This document shows, piece by piece, positions 1 through 12,701 of a DNA stretch of 64,000 nt. A model generated the notes under the pieces. That model worked only from the letters and a program-made list of their open reading frames with translations, was not told the origin of the DNA and did no database searches. Source of the DNA: Medicago truncatula (taxonomy: Eukaryota; Streptophyta; Magnoliopsida; Fabales; Fabaceae); contig NC_053045.1 of assembly GCF_003473485.1 (NCBI RefSeq), positions 8,272,501 through 8,336,500 on the forward strand, given 5' to 3'. The position numbers and the translations under genes were made by a program. Position 1 is the stretch's first letter, and every line of letters starts with the position of its first letter.

Positions 1-3000
1 CCACTCTTCATCACTGAACAAAACCCGTAGATCACACAATAGCACATGATCTTCCCCAACAATGAAATATTGACAACCCATGCCACAAAATTCTTGGCCA
101 TCAATAAATAAATGGAGGCCAACAGTGTGCCAGCCTTTGACTCCAATTAACAAATTTATATCATCAAAGAATTTAGAAACATCGTCCGTCTTTTTTACTG
201 CCTGGAACACTAATGCTATAGCAACGATGGGAAACTTATGGCGAGCCCATAAAAGCGGAATCTCTTGACTGCTAACGCAGTCAAACCATTCTGGAATATC
301 CCTTTTTGGCATCGGCATCACTACTTGTATTCTTTGGATCTCTTGCGAAACCTGTGAAGTCAAAACAAATGACATTAGTGTGTTTGCATCAACATACTAC
401 ATACAGATTGATGGTATTTCTATTATCTAAATAATGCAGACAGAAGTAAAACCTTGGACCAAAGCACACTTGATGCATCTAAAGTTAAGGATTTACAGTG
501 TCTTGCATCGATCTTCTGAATACTTAATGGAAGTTCTGAAACTTCCGTAAGGTTTCTGCAAAAACTCACATCAAGACTTTTCAAGTGCATAGATCCTCTG
601 ATGCAATTTGGGAGGGATACAAAACCATTGTGTGAAACTTTCAAGTATGCCAGTTTTGGAAAATTTTCAATAATGGCATTAACATCTTCATCTGATAGAT
701 TAGCCTCGCTAAAATGAAGTGCTTCTAAATTTGAATATTTGTTTGCCACTGAATGGCGTTCGTTGAACCGTTGAAATGATTGTCCAAGTTGAGAGCAGCC
801 ATCAATTTTCAAAGTTACCAGTCTTGGAAGCAATAAGAAGCTACTTGAAAGATCTTTAAGCCCTTTACAAATTGACATGTCTATATACTCAAGGCCTGTA
901 AGGTTAAGAATAGACTTTGGAAACTCCTTAATGGCAGTACTTATCATGTGAATCTTTAATGGCTTATCCATCTTCTGCATTACTTGAGGGAAGTATTCAA
1001 ATTTTTTGCAGTAATTGAATGAAAGCACTTGAAGGGAGGGTAAATATATTTTTGGCACAAAACTTTTAAGCTCAGTGCACTCAGAAGCACTTAAATACAC
1101 CATATTAGGCATAAATCCAATGGATATATCAAACCTTACCAATTTATGGCATTTATCAAGTGTAAACACTCTTAAGTTTTTAGCTCCAGACAAATCAGGA
1201 ACTTGAGTTATGGATTGACTATGGGAGAGATTGATGAGCGTTAAATCCTCAAAAATCTGCAAAACAAAATATAATTGAAATGACTAGAGAATACTCAATT
1301 ATGTTAATTTATAAATCCTTATAGCTAATAGGTGTACCTGAAAGGGCTTTTTCAATATCATAGAACTATGAGGTAACTTGAAATCAACAATTCTGTATGG
1401 ATAAAAATTTAGTGGGAAATCCTTTGAAGGGTAGCACTTCCAATCGAGTAGCCGTAAATTATTTGGCAAATAGCTAGGTCCTGATGAAAATAATGTATTC
1501 CTTACAATCAAAATTCTGAGGTTTTTCATCTTCTTAAAGGCAGAATAAGCCCAATAATCTACTTTTTCTTGTTTTGGGGGATGAAGCATCATTCCTTCTA
1601 CTTTAGTACTTCCCTAAAGAAAATACATGAAAAATAAAAAATACATTAAGAACAAAATTCTTACCAATAGAACTTAGTACATGCCAAAGTTCAAAAATAA
1701 AAAGGTCTATTAAGAAAGTAAAGATGATATAATTCTTACCAAATTTCCTTTCAGTACATCAAGAACATCTTTATGAGACCACAATCTGCTACGTTCACCA
1801 GGGTTTGATGTTGATTCTTTCCGTACAATCTCTCTACCCATGTCTTGTATTAGATCATGCATTTGTAGCAAACCATTTTCATCAACAGTTATGAGACATT
1901 TACTATTAAACGCTCGTATAACTGGGTAGAAATCACAAGCGTCTAGTATCCTTTTAGCATAATCCCATCTTTCCCCTTTGAAGAAACACGCGATGTCTAG
2001 AAAAATTTTCTGGTCCAAGTCAGATAGGCCTTTGTAGCTGATTTCCATTACACCTTGAATCTCAGCATCTGGGACCTTTCTATATTTCTGAAGTTCAATA
2101 TCCCATTCTTCAATGCTTTTACCTTTCAAGTTGGATCCTATTACTCTTAAAGCCAATGGAATACCCTTTGCATAACTTATTGCATGAGAAGATATTTTTT
2201 CAAAGTTTTCTACAGGTCTGCTCATGTTAAAGGCATACCAACAAAAGAGTTCAGTGGATTCATGATGATTTAGCTCTTCGAGTTTATATGGTTTAATTTT
2301 AACATCATGCTTATGTAGAATATCTATATCTCTTGTAGTTATAATGATAATGCTACCAGAATTAAACCAATCATGTCCTCCAGCAAGTGATTCCAATTGT
2401 TTTACAGAATCAACATCATCCAGTATCAGAAGAACTCTTTTGTGAGAAAGCCTGTGTTTTATTTCAGAGCTTCCTCTAAATGAGCTTCCGAACACTTGTG
2501 TCGCCTCACCTATCTCATTCAAAAGTGTCCTTTGGAGATTTTCCAGACCACCAATGCTTTCATTTGATTTTTCTCTAACATTAGCAAGAAAACTCGCAGC
2601 TTCAAATTGATGTCTGATCTTGTTATATATATGCAAGGCAAACTGGGTTTTGCCTATTCCGCCAGCTCCGTAAATTCCCAACATGCAAATACGTTCACTA
2701 GAGTTGATATCAATAATAGATTTCACCTGTTTGAAACGAGTATTGAGGCCGACTAGGTGTTTGATTTGTAAAGGCACGGTCGGTAGTTTAGTAGAGATAT
2801 CTCTGACAATCTTTTCAATAAACTCAGATTCATAGCTGCATAGAATGACAAGATGAAGAATGAGAGATATCAAAGGAGCGCGAGGAGAAAATGATTCAAC
2901 TAAAAAAGAGAGAATCTGAGAGAGTTGATAGTTTACAAGTCATTTTCCTTATAATTAGTTAAATGTTTGGGGACTTACACATCGTCCTTGCAATGTAATC

Positions 3001-3448
3001 CACTGAGAGCACAAACTCGATTCAAAGCCAACTTCCATGCTTTCACCTTCTCCGATTCCCTTCCAAATCTCTTTTCATGTTTCCTAATAGCATCTTCATA
3101 ACTATTTTTCTGATACCTAACATCGCTAGGTTCCATCTTATAAAATATAACGAAAACCGATTTTCCATTATTTTCATAACAGTCAACGATCTTAACAAGT
3201 TCATCAAGGCACCAAGTTGAAGAAGCATATTCTTTACACAGCACAACGATTGAGATTCTAGAAGCTTCGATTGCTTGTAGGAGTGAAGGTCCGATTTCAT
3301 GGCCGATCTTGAGGTTTTGGTCGTCTCTGAAAACGTTGATTCCTTGACGGAGAAGTGAACGGTAGAGATGATCGGTGAAAGAGTAGCGTGTTCCGCCTCT
3401 GAAACTCAGAAAAACATCGTGAGTGAAATCTTCGTAGTGATTTGCCAT
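1..3448 (-). CDS. TNL-A: TIR-NBS-LRR immune receptor, 3' end cut by window edge
   Basis: Five exons with GT-AG junctions read by eye: 2979-3448 (TIR), 1740-2835 (NBS), 1338-1613 and 453-1256 (LRR), and 1-351 (post-LRR C-JID-like region, still open at the edge); 999 residues are visible. The start is the ATG at 3448, with an in-frame stop just upstream. TIR motif FLSFRGG and the WCLDEL motif with the glutamate expected for TIR NADase activity are present. The NBS has P-loop GAGGIGKTQ, kinase-2 LLILDDVD, RNBS-B IIIITTRD, GIPLAL and MHD. The second Thr usual after GKT is Gln here. LRR exons contain NLRVFTLDKC-type repeats, and PEWFDC begins the C-JID. Known family role: NAD-cleaving intracellular immune receptor activated by effector recognition. 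Tandem paralog of TNL-B with the same exon phases. No stop or frameshift seen. Confidence 0.93.
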
Positions 3449-5793
3449 TGATGAAGATTATGGTGAAGTTTTAATTTTGAGTTTTGAGGTTTATGTGTAA
3501 AATTGTAGAATGGTTTAAGTTTTAAATGAAGTGTGGAGCTTCAAAAGTCAGAAGAATGCGGGATTACAAAGAAACGGTCTACATGATGATGCAGAGTTAA
3601 TTGGAAAGTCACGTACTCAACTCTCTATTTTTTTTATATGAATCATGGATTTGACTTTAACCGTAAAATACAAAACACTCCATAATACTCAACATTATCA
3701 TAATATATATACTCCTTCCATCCCAATTTATAAGCAAAAAACACCAATTCACACTTACTAAGAAAACTATATTTGAATAAATAATTAGTTTTATTTAATG
3801 CAAATTGCATAATTATTGAGTGCATTCCACGAAAGGCATGCTGCCATCTAGAAGACTAGAACTCATGAATCAGAACTTGAGCCACTGTAGTCATTAAAAA
3901 AAGTAGGACTCCAACTCCAACTTGTAATCATGCAATTAAGATGGTCACATTGATGGATGTTGCATAAATATATTGTAAATGTAATCATGCATACACTTAT
4001 TTAATGTAGATTCTTCATTCGACAATTTCTAATATCTGAACCTAAATGTTATTCCTTCCAGGGTCACAGGGCCTATGCAGGACACAAAAAATACATAACC
4101 CCAAACAAAAGACAAATGCATCCCTATTTTCTGAATCCTTCCCTCCCTGAAGCAGAGTTTAACAGCATTGTCAAAGAATTGCATCAGAATTCATTAGGAC
4201 AGCCGGAACTCAGGACTAGCAAGGTCGGGAGGGATGTCACGAAGTATCCTGTCCCAGAGTGCATGTGCAACGACTCACATAATGATTCGTAGTCAAAGAT
4301 TCAATGCCAAAGCTTTTGGTATAAAAATATTACACGGAAACGGATACTCAAGCGTGGAAGCAAGTAGTACTTTTGGCAAACATGTACAATTTTGATCCCT
4401 CAAAAACTACTTGGAGGCTACTTTAAGGAAACCATAGTTCTCAAAAGCAACATTTTGAAGAGCTTAAATGTCAGCCAGTCTCCGCAGGTGTACACGCATT
4501 ATTCCTTAATATGTACGCAATTTAGGTTTCATTTGATCCATTAAAGGGATGATACATACACAATAGATAATTCTTTGATTCTTTCTAGAGCTTGTATAGG
4601 ATATATGTTCTTTTGTTTGTTATGTAATTCTTTATAGTATATAAAGCCTTGTACATATATCAGAATAAATGATCAGTTTTGATTATATAAAGCCTGCAAA
4701 ATTTTATGATTGTTTCCAGCTCCATCTTCATTATCTACAAACTATTGTACATATACAGATATGGAAATATACAGTAGAAAAATGAAAGAGAAGCCGCCTT
4801 ATATTTTGATACAAAATTGATATCAAAGTTTGACAGAAAAACCTAGATGCTTAACACAATTTAAATGGGGTTAATTACGTTCAGTAAACGATTAATGAAT
4901 ATAAGAAAGTGTCTCAATTCATTGACCATCCACTGAAACAATTAACTACAATTTAGAATGTCATTAACCATGATTTCCAGGTGTTTAAATATTATACATA
5001 AAACCATTAACCAACCAAATTATCTTAAAATATACATGATATTCATTAACTACGATTTGTGTTCAAATATACACTTAAAAATCAGGATTGGTGATGTTTA
5101 AAACCGGCTGATTACTTGCATTCAGTGGATGGTTAATAAGTTGCGACACATTGTTATATTCATTAATCTTCAATTAAACATAATTATTAACCACATTTAA
5201 ACTTTGTTAACCATATAAATTGTTGCCAAAATTTGATATCCATTTGCTTATCATAATAGAATATTAGAATATACCAAAATATGATTTCTATTATATTATG
5301 GATTCTTTCATTCTTAATATACAACTAGGACTTTATCACTATATGAGACTTACAAACCTATCAAACACTGAAACTGTTTGTTTCGCATCCTCAATGCTAC
5401 ATAATGACTTCAATCCAATCAAACAAAACACACACGCACAAGAACTTTTCTTTCTAGTGCAATATTCCAAAATGACTCATTCGCTTCTCATTCTCATCCA
5501 TCACCATGTCCATTCAATCACCTTAGTCATACCTGTTGATGATTCAAATGGCACAATTTCAGTCAGAAAGTTATTTCCGCGAAACTTTACCGAATTAATA
5601 TGACTGCTGGATGCAGCAAATGAGAATGAGAACGCAAGTTAAAAAGTGCAGTGATGTTAAAGGATCAAGATCATACCTGAATGCAATTCAAGACAAATCC
5701 TCTCCTAGTGCAAAAATGTAAAACCCTGATGGACAAAGCTATAGACCTTCCACCAACATAACTTTTGTGAACAAAAGTACAAACATTCTGCCA
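3449..5793. other. Intergenic DNA between TNL-A and TNL-B
   Basis: AT-rich sequence with no supportable gene. A motif around 3711-3735 (tccttccatcccaattt) resembles one end of a Stowaway-type MITE, but no matching opposite end is evident. An open frame at 5298-5603 (+) has no recognisable domain and is not called. The stretch should hold the TNL-A promoter and the TNL-B 3' untranslated region. Confidence 0.6.
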
Positions 5794-8700
5794 CTACAAT
5801 TCCTTCTCTTTTATTCTCTTAATAATCTTGCCAATTCCCCTTTTTAACTTCCTACAAGTCAAAAAAATAAGCTTGACAAGCCACCAACCCCACCCTACTA
5901 ACTTCCTTATCATTGGCATCCTATACAAATAAAGGCACACACGTACAAATAAATAAACTGACAATAAAATTAGGGCAAGAAGACCCAAGATCAAACCCCA
6001 GAAAAATCTCCTCAGTCTGCGGAAAGGTTCATCCTCTGCCCTCATCTTCCCATAAGATGTGACCTTGAACTTGGTCACTAATCCAAACATTGTCAATTTT
6101 CCCAAAATCCACAGTCTTCTGAAGATTAATGTTTCCAATAGATAATTTTCTGAAATGAACTCATCAGTTTGAACAATAGATGCCTTCATTTTCCCATAAG
6201 ATTTATTCAAGGTCATAGCATCTTGCTCTATCCTCCTCATTAACTCTTCCAATTCAGGATTGTAGTTTCCTTCCTCCAAGGATTCTTCAAGGCTAGAGCT
6301 TGAAGCTTCCTCTGTATCTGCAGGCTGGCATTTCAATTCAACAATGATTACCCTCGGCTCATACGTCCCAAGTCCCCAGGAAATTTTGTTTTGCCTCCTC
6401 AACACTGGTTTGTAAAATGGATCTCCCAATTTTATCTCCATGATTCCCCAAAAGCGTCGATTAGTAGCTCTCGATGCATCAGTATACTCTAGTATAATAG
6501 GCATACTAATGTCCAAGCTATTTTCCTTCGTTAATTCTACCCGTGCCCTCAATATTTTTTCCAAAATTCCGCCTGCAATTTGAATATCTTCAGGAGATAA
6601 ATCAGCAAAATTTTCTGATAAATTCTCTTTTATCATCTCTAATACTTGAATCACATCCTCTACAGAATCTTCATCGTCTTGCTTTAGACTTACCCCATAG
6701 GCAGATGAGGAAGTCTGCTCTATAACTTCAGCCTTGGCATTCCTCAAAGACCGCAAAAGCACTTTTAAAGACCTGACTGGACCTTCTTCTGATTCAAATA
6801 AAGGCATATAATCATGAAACATGTCTCTTGGATTGAAACTTTCCAACACATGTTTAAATTGTTGCTCCGCAGATCCCTTTGGAACCAAACACGACGATTC
6901 CATGTAGGAAAATGAATTGTGATTGGGAGGTATAAATTGGATATCATCAATGCTTGTTTCTTGCTTGTAAACATAAACTCCCCAATTAGTCAGAATCAAG
7001 TCTGAATCATATTGAACCTGAACGGCCTTCCATTCGTCTCCAATACTTCTATCAAGGTCCCGCCACTCTTCGTCACTGAACAAAACTCGCAGATCACACA
7101 ATAGTACATGATCTGAGCCAACAATGAAATAATGGCAATCCCTGCCACAAATTTCTTTGCCGTCCATAAACAAATGGAGGCTAACAGTGTGCCAGCTTTT
7201 GAATCCAGTAAACAAATTCATACCTTCATAAAACATTGACCTACTGTCTGTCTTTTTTGCTTCCTGGAACACTAATGCTAAAGCAAAAACGGGAAACTTC
7301 CGGCGAGCCCAGAAAAGCGGAATCTCTTGACTGCGTTTGCAGTCAAACCATTCTGGAATCTCCCTTTTCGGCATTGGCATTACAACTTGTATTCTTTGGA
7401 TCTCTTGTGAAACCTGTGATGCCACCAAAACAAAAGACATTTAGTGTGTTTGCATTTAGTGGGTTTGGATCTCTTGTATTCTGGATATCTTTTATTAAGT
7501 AAATAATAAAGAAAGAAGTAAAACCTTAGACCAGAGAAAACTTAATGCCTCAGGAGTTAAGGATTGACAGTGTCTTGCATCTATTTTCTGAACACTTGAG
7601 GGAAGTTCTGGAATTTCTGTAAGATTCCTGCAGAAGCTCACATCAAGATTTTTCAAGTGCAGAGATCTTCTGATGTAATTTGGGAGGGCTACAAACCCAT
7701 TGTGCGAAACTTTCAAGTCTTCCAGTTTTGGAAAATTTTCAATAATGGCATTAACATCTTCATATGATAGATTCGCCTCACTAAAATGAAGTGTTTCTAC
7801 ATTTGGATAGCCGTTTGCCACTGAATGGCGCTCTTTAAACCTTCTAAATGATATTCCTAATTGAGAGCATCCATCAATTTTTAAAGTGACCAGTTTTGGT
7901 AGCAATAAGAAGCTACTTGATAGCTCTGTGAGCCCTTTGCAAATTGACATGTCCATATACTCCAGGCCTTTAAGGTTACCAATAGACTTTGGAAACTCCT
8001 TAATGGCGGTACTTATCATGTGAATCTTTAATGGCTTATCCATCTTTTGCATTACTTGCGGGAAGTGTTTAAATTTTTTGCAGAAATTAAATGAAAGCTC
8101 TTGAAGGGAGGGCAAATACATTTTTGGCACAAAACTTTTGAGCTCACTGCACCCTGAAGCACTTAAATACACCAGATTAGGCAAAAATCCATTGGATTTT
8201 TCAAACCTTACAAGTTTATGGCATTTATCAACCGTAAGCACTCTTAAGTTTTTAGCTCCAGACAGATTAGGAATTTGAGTTATGGATTGACTATGGGAGA
8301 GATTGATGAATGTCAAGTCCTCAAAAATCTGCAAAACAAAATATAATTGAAATGACTAAAGCACAGTAAATTATGATAATTTTTAACTCTTGCTAGTTAT
8401 AATGACAATTTTACCACATAATAAAATAAATACAAAATGTTGAAGCAAATGTGTGTACCCGAAATGAATTTTTCAATATCATCGAGCTATGAGGCAACTT
8501 GAAGTCAACCATTCTGTATGGATAAAAATCTGGCGGGAAATTCTTCGATGGGTACCACTTCCAATCAAGTAGCCGTAAACTATTCGGCAAATAACTAGGT
8601 CCAAATGAAAACAATGTATTCCTTACAATCAAAATTCTGAGGTTTTTCATCTTTTGAAAGGCATTATAGGCCCAATGATCTACTTTCTCTTGTTTTGGGG

Positions 8701-10903
8701 GATGAAGCATTATTCCTTCAACTGTGGTACTTCCCTATACATAATACATGAAAAATGTAGATAGTTTGAGACTAAAATATATTTGCCAAAGTTAAAAAAA
8801 AGAAGGTATATTAACAAAGTAAAAATGATATAATTCTCACTAAGTTTCCTTTCAGTACACCGAGAACATCGTGATGAGACCATAATCTGCTGCGTTCACC
8901 AGGGTTTGATGTCGACTCCTTCCGAACAATCTCTCTACCCATGTCTTGTATTAAATCATGCATTTCTATACAACCATTTTCATCAACAGTTAAGAGACAT
9001 TTACTAACAAATACTCGTATAACTGGGAAAAAATCACAAGCTTCTTGTATCCTTTTAACATAATCCCATCTTTCCCCTTTGAAAAAACAAGCAATGTCCA
9101 GAAAAGCTTTTTGTTCCAAGTCAGATAGGCCATTGTAGCTGATTTCCAATACACCCTGAATCTCAGCATCTGGAACCTTTCTATATCTCTGCAATTCAAT
9201 ATCCCATTCCTCTATGCTCTTACCTTTCAAATTGGATCCTATTGCTTTTAAAGCCAATGGAATACCTTTTGCATAACTTATTGCTTGAGAAGAGATTTTT
9301 TCAAAGTTTTCTACAGGTCTACTCATATTAAAGGCATACCAACAGAAGAGTTCAGTGGATTCATGATGATTTAGCTCTTCAAATTTATATGTTTTGATTT
9401 TAATATCATGCTTATGCTTATGTAGAACATCGATATCTCTTGTTGTTACAATGACAATGCTACCAGAACCAAACCAATCTTGTCCTCCAGCTAATGATTC
9501 CAATTGTTTTACCGAATCAACATCATCGAGTATCAGAAGAACTCTTCTGTTAGAAAGCTTGCATTTTATTACAGAGCTTCCTGTAGATGTGCTTCCAATC
9601 ATGGTTTGTGTCTCCACACCCATCTCAGACAGAAGTGTCCTTTGGAGATCTTCCAGTCCCCTAGTGCTTTCATTAGATTTTTCTCTAACATTAGCAAGAA
9701 AACTAGTAGCTTCAAATCGATGACTGATCTTGCTATATATATTCCAAGCAAACGTTGTTTTTCCTATTCCACCACCTCCATAGATTTCCAACATGCAAAC
9801 AGCATCATCAGAATTGGTATCAATAAGAGACTTCACCTGTTCGAAACGAGAATCGAGTCCGACTAGGTGTTTAATTTGTAAAGGTATGGGAGGTAGTTTA
9901 GCTGAGATCTCTTTGACAATCTTCTCAATAAACTCATATTCATAGCTGTACAGAAATACAATAAGAATGATAAATCAAAAGAAAGTGGGGATAAAATGAT
10001 TATGTGCAATATTGCTAAACTCAGAAAAAAGGTTATTTTATTAATGATATCATTAAAGAGAGTATAATTAAGTAAAATATATAACAATCATATTGACAAA
10101 GATCATAATTTGGAACTATTGATCCTATATATATGTACAACATTTGTTCTATTGTTGTATACTTCGGTGTCCTGAAACATTGAACTCAGGGAAGGATCTT
10201 CCATAGTCTTTTCTGCCACTGAAGTAAAATCTGCCACTCAACACCATAAGCTCAAATTCTTTAACCTTATGAAGCACGGACACCTCTAGGATTAGGCGTA
10301 TAGCGGTGTCTGACACTCCTATGACACTCGTATGACACATGTTCAAAGCAAATGCTTGGTAGCTTTTACGACTCCATTGTTGGCGTACTATCCTACTTAA
10401 GAAAAATAATTAATTAATGGTTTGAGAACTTACATATTATCTTTGCAATGTAATCCACTGAGAGCACAAACACGATTCAAAGCCAACCTCCATGCTTTCA
10501 CCTTCTCCGATTCCTTTCCAAATCTATTTTCATGTTTCATCATTGCAATTTCATAACTATTCCTCTGATACCTAACATCTGAAGGTTCTATCTTATAAAA
10601 AATAACAAATACTGATTTTCTATTTTTGTCATAACAGTCAACGATCTTGACTAGTTCATCAAGGCACCAAGTGGAAGAAGCATAATCACGGCACAACACA
10701 ACGATTGAGATTCTAGAAGCTTCAATTGCTTTTAGAAGTGAAGTTCCGATTTCATCACCGATGTTGATGTTTTGATCGTCTCTGAAGACGTTGATTCCAT
10801 GACGGAGAAGAGAGTGATAGAGATGATCCGTGAAGGAGTAGCGAGTTCCGCCTCTGAAACTCAGAAATATGTCGTGTGTGAAATAATCATTGTGATTCGC
10901 CAT
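5794..10903 (-). CDS. TNL-B: complete TIR-NBS-LRR receptor with hydrophobic C-terminal tail
   Basis: Five exons inferred from GT-AG sites and alignment with TNL-A: 10434-10903 (TIR), 8841-9945 (NBS), 8459-8734 and 7525-8328 (LRR), and 5794-7413 (C-JID and tail). They sum to 1424 residues. The start is placed at MANHND (10903) to match TNL-A; an in-frame ATG at 10948 would add 15 residues. TIR motifs FLSFRGG and WCLDEL, P-loop GGGGIGKTT, kinase-2 LLILDDVD, RNBS-B IVIVTTRD, GIPLAL and MHDLIQDM are intact. PEWFDC opens the C-JID near residue 905. The last 76 residues hold a strongly hydrophobic stretch (about 1355-1382), a second at about 1390-1405, and a Lys/Arg-rich end, so membrane anchoring is plausible. 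Intron 1 is 488 bp against 143 bp in TNL-A. Expected role: immune receptor with TIR NADase activity. Confidence 0.95.
10090..10380. repeat. Extra sequence inside TNL-B intron 1
   Basis: Intron 1 of TNL-B is about 345 bp longer than that of TNL-A. The extra part contains GC-richer text with repeated gacac words near 10300-10335 (for example ggtgtctgacactcc). It looks like a dispersed-repeat remnant. I could not define ends or a target duplication. Confidence 0.35.
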
Positions 10904-11394
10904 TGATGATTTTTGTTTGGTTTGTGTGAATGGAAGTGTTGAAAGCATTTGCTTTTGAAAGGTCAGAAGAACGCGGGAATTACAAAGAAACTGTCTCTAG
11001 ATGCCAACGTTATGAATTTTGTCTTTCACACCTCTAAACAAATTCTTATCTTAAATGATGTAATCATTCATTCTTGGGTTAATACCATTTTAGTCCCTGC
11101 AATATGGGCAAATTCCTATTTTAATTTCTGGAAAACAAAAATTTAGATTTTGTCCCTGTAATTTTATATTATTCCAGTTTAATCCCCTCACTTAACTTGC
11201 AGAATCTAGCCACATGTCATGTCATGTTGACTATGTCATTTTAATATTTTTTAATCCACTATGTCAATACCGATAGAAACTCAATGAAAACTTTTATAAA
11301 ATGACATTTTTTTTCTCGTGTTTAGTTTTATCTTTACTTTTTATTTCAAAATCGATGTATGTATGTTCGACTATATTTTTTAGAGAATGATAAA

Positions 11395-11720
11395 GGGTGC
11401 GTTTATTTCACCTTTAAAAAAATAGATTTTGTGCTAAGAGAATCTAGATATATTTTTTTAGATATTTAGAAAAAAAATCTGGAGTTATTTTTGTTTGCCT
11501 ACTACCCATAAAAATCTAAGAGTTTTAAATTGTACATGTATTACCTCCTTGTTTTTGAAAAAAAAAGTAGATTTTGAGAAAAGCTATTCCTTATAGCTTT
11601 TCATTTTACGGTCAAACTAGATTTTTTTGATATAGCAATTTTTGTAAAAATCTTAAACAATCACTTAAAAATAAAAATAAAGTGATTTTTTTTAAGAAAA
11701 AATCTTAAACAAACGGGGCC
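11395..11720. mobile_element. MITE with gggtgcgttt / aaacggggcc terminal inverted repeats
   Basis: The left end gggtgcgtttatttc pairs with a right end whose reverse complement is ggccccgtttgtttaag. The interior is poor in G and C and rich in aaaatct words. The same element sits at 31460-31810 in the duplicate, so it predates the duplication. No clear target duplication, so the superfamily (hAT or PIF/Harbinger) is undecided. Confidence 0.6.
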
Positions 11721-12701
11721 AAAATCTTAGTCTTTTACATTTCTTATAAAATATGATTACTTTTTGACCACGTTTTTAATTTGGTCTAAGTTGTTGAATG
11801 AAAATGAAATTGTAATGTTGGAAGAAATTTGAAACATTCTTGGAAACATTGATGCAATTATGTTGTGTTTTAACTTTTTAGCTCGATCCAATCCAAACCG
11901 CATTGGTTTGATTCAGATTTTATTTTAATACTGAATTAAACCAAACCAAACTGCATTGTTTTTTATCTTGTGGTTCAGATGACTTTTAATCTCAAAACCA
12001 AACCAACTACACCACGAGCACCCCTAGTTAAAATACTCACTCCGTAGTAATTTTTATTCATCTTAAGAGGTGAAAATTTTTCTATTAAGCTATTTGACAA
12101 AAAAAAAAACCTCTTCGTCAAGTAGCTGTGTTATGTACTAATGTGTCACATTAAGTCACATCGTATTGTCCAAGTTTCATACCGATTAGAAACTTATTTC
12201 TTTTAACAAATTTATTGAGCTTAAGTGATTTATGAAATTTATCAATGACCAAATTGTTCAAAAGAACCTGAGTTCGATTTTTGGGGAAATTTTTTTTTGG
12301 TTAGAATTTACTTACCTTACAACCGAACTCCAGATTATTAAGGCTCTTTTCTTGAGAACCGGAAGATTAACACAAAAAAAAAATACCTAATTTTTTTTTT
12401 TCAAATTACTATGGGATTTGATTTGTTAGAGTATGTAGGTAAAATGAGTAATGAAATGAACACAAATAAAATGTTGTTTCTGTTGCATGTAAGCAATTAA
12501 AGGCGTTGAAATAGCAATTTGCTAAATGTTTTGTTAAACCTATGTAGCGATAAGAGCCCAAGCCCACCACTCTCTCTACCACTGCGTGTAGATATTTTCT
12601 TTACCATTCTGTGCGTGTCTTTCGCTATCATTTTGTCTTAACCGTTTGAAAAAATTAGGGTTTACTCAAAGCAGAGAGTGAAGAATAACGCTGCTCAAAG
12701 C
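11721..12701. other. Upstream region of F1
   Basis: AT-rich DNA matching the region upstream of F4. It has gagcccaagcccac at about 12548, a site-II-like/AGCCCA word found in many plant promoters, and a telo-box (ttagggttt) at 12655-12663, 39-47 bp before the ATG. A tRNA-like word (gagttcgattttt) near 12270 suggests an old SINE fragment. No gene seen. Confidence 0.5.

Noticed and set aside
5298-5603. 101-codon open frame (+) between the TNLs
   Set aside because: No domain or signal recognised, AT-rich, and no homologous copy in the window to show conservation.
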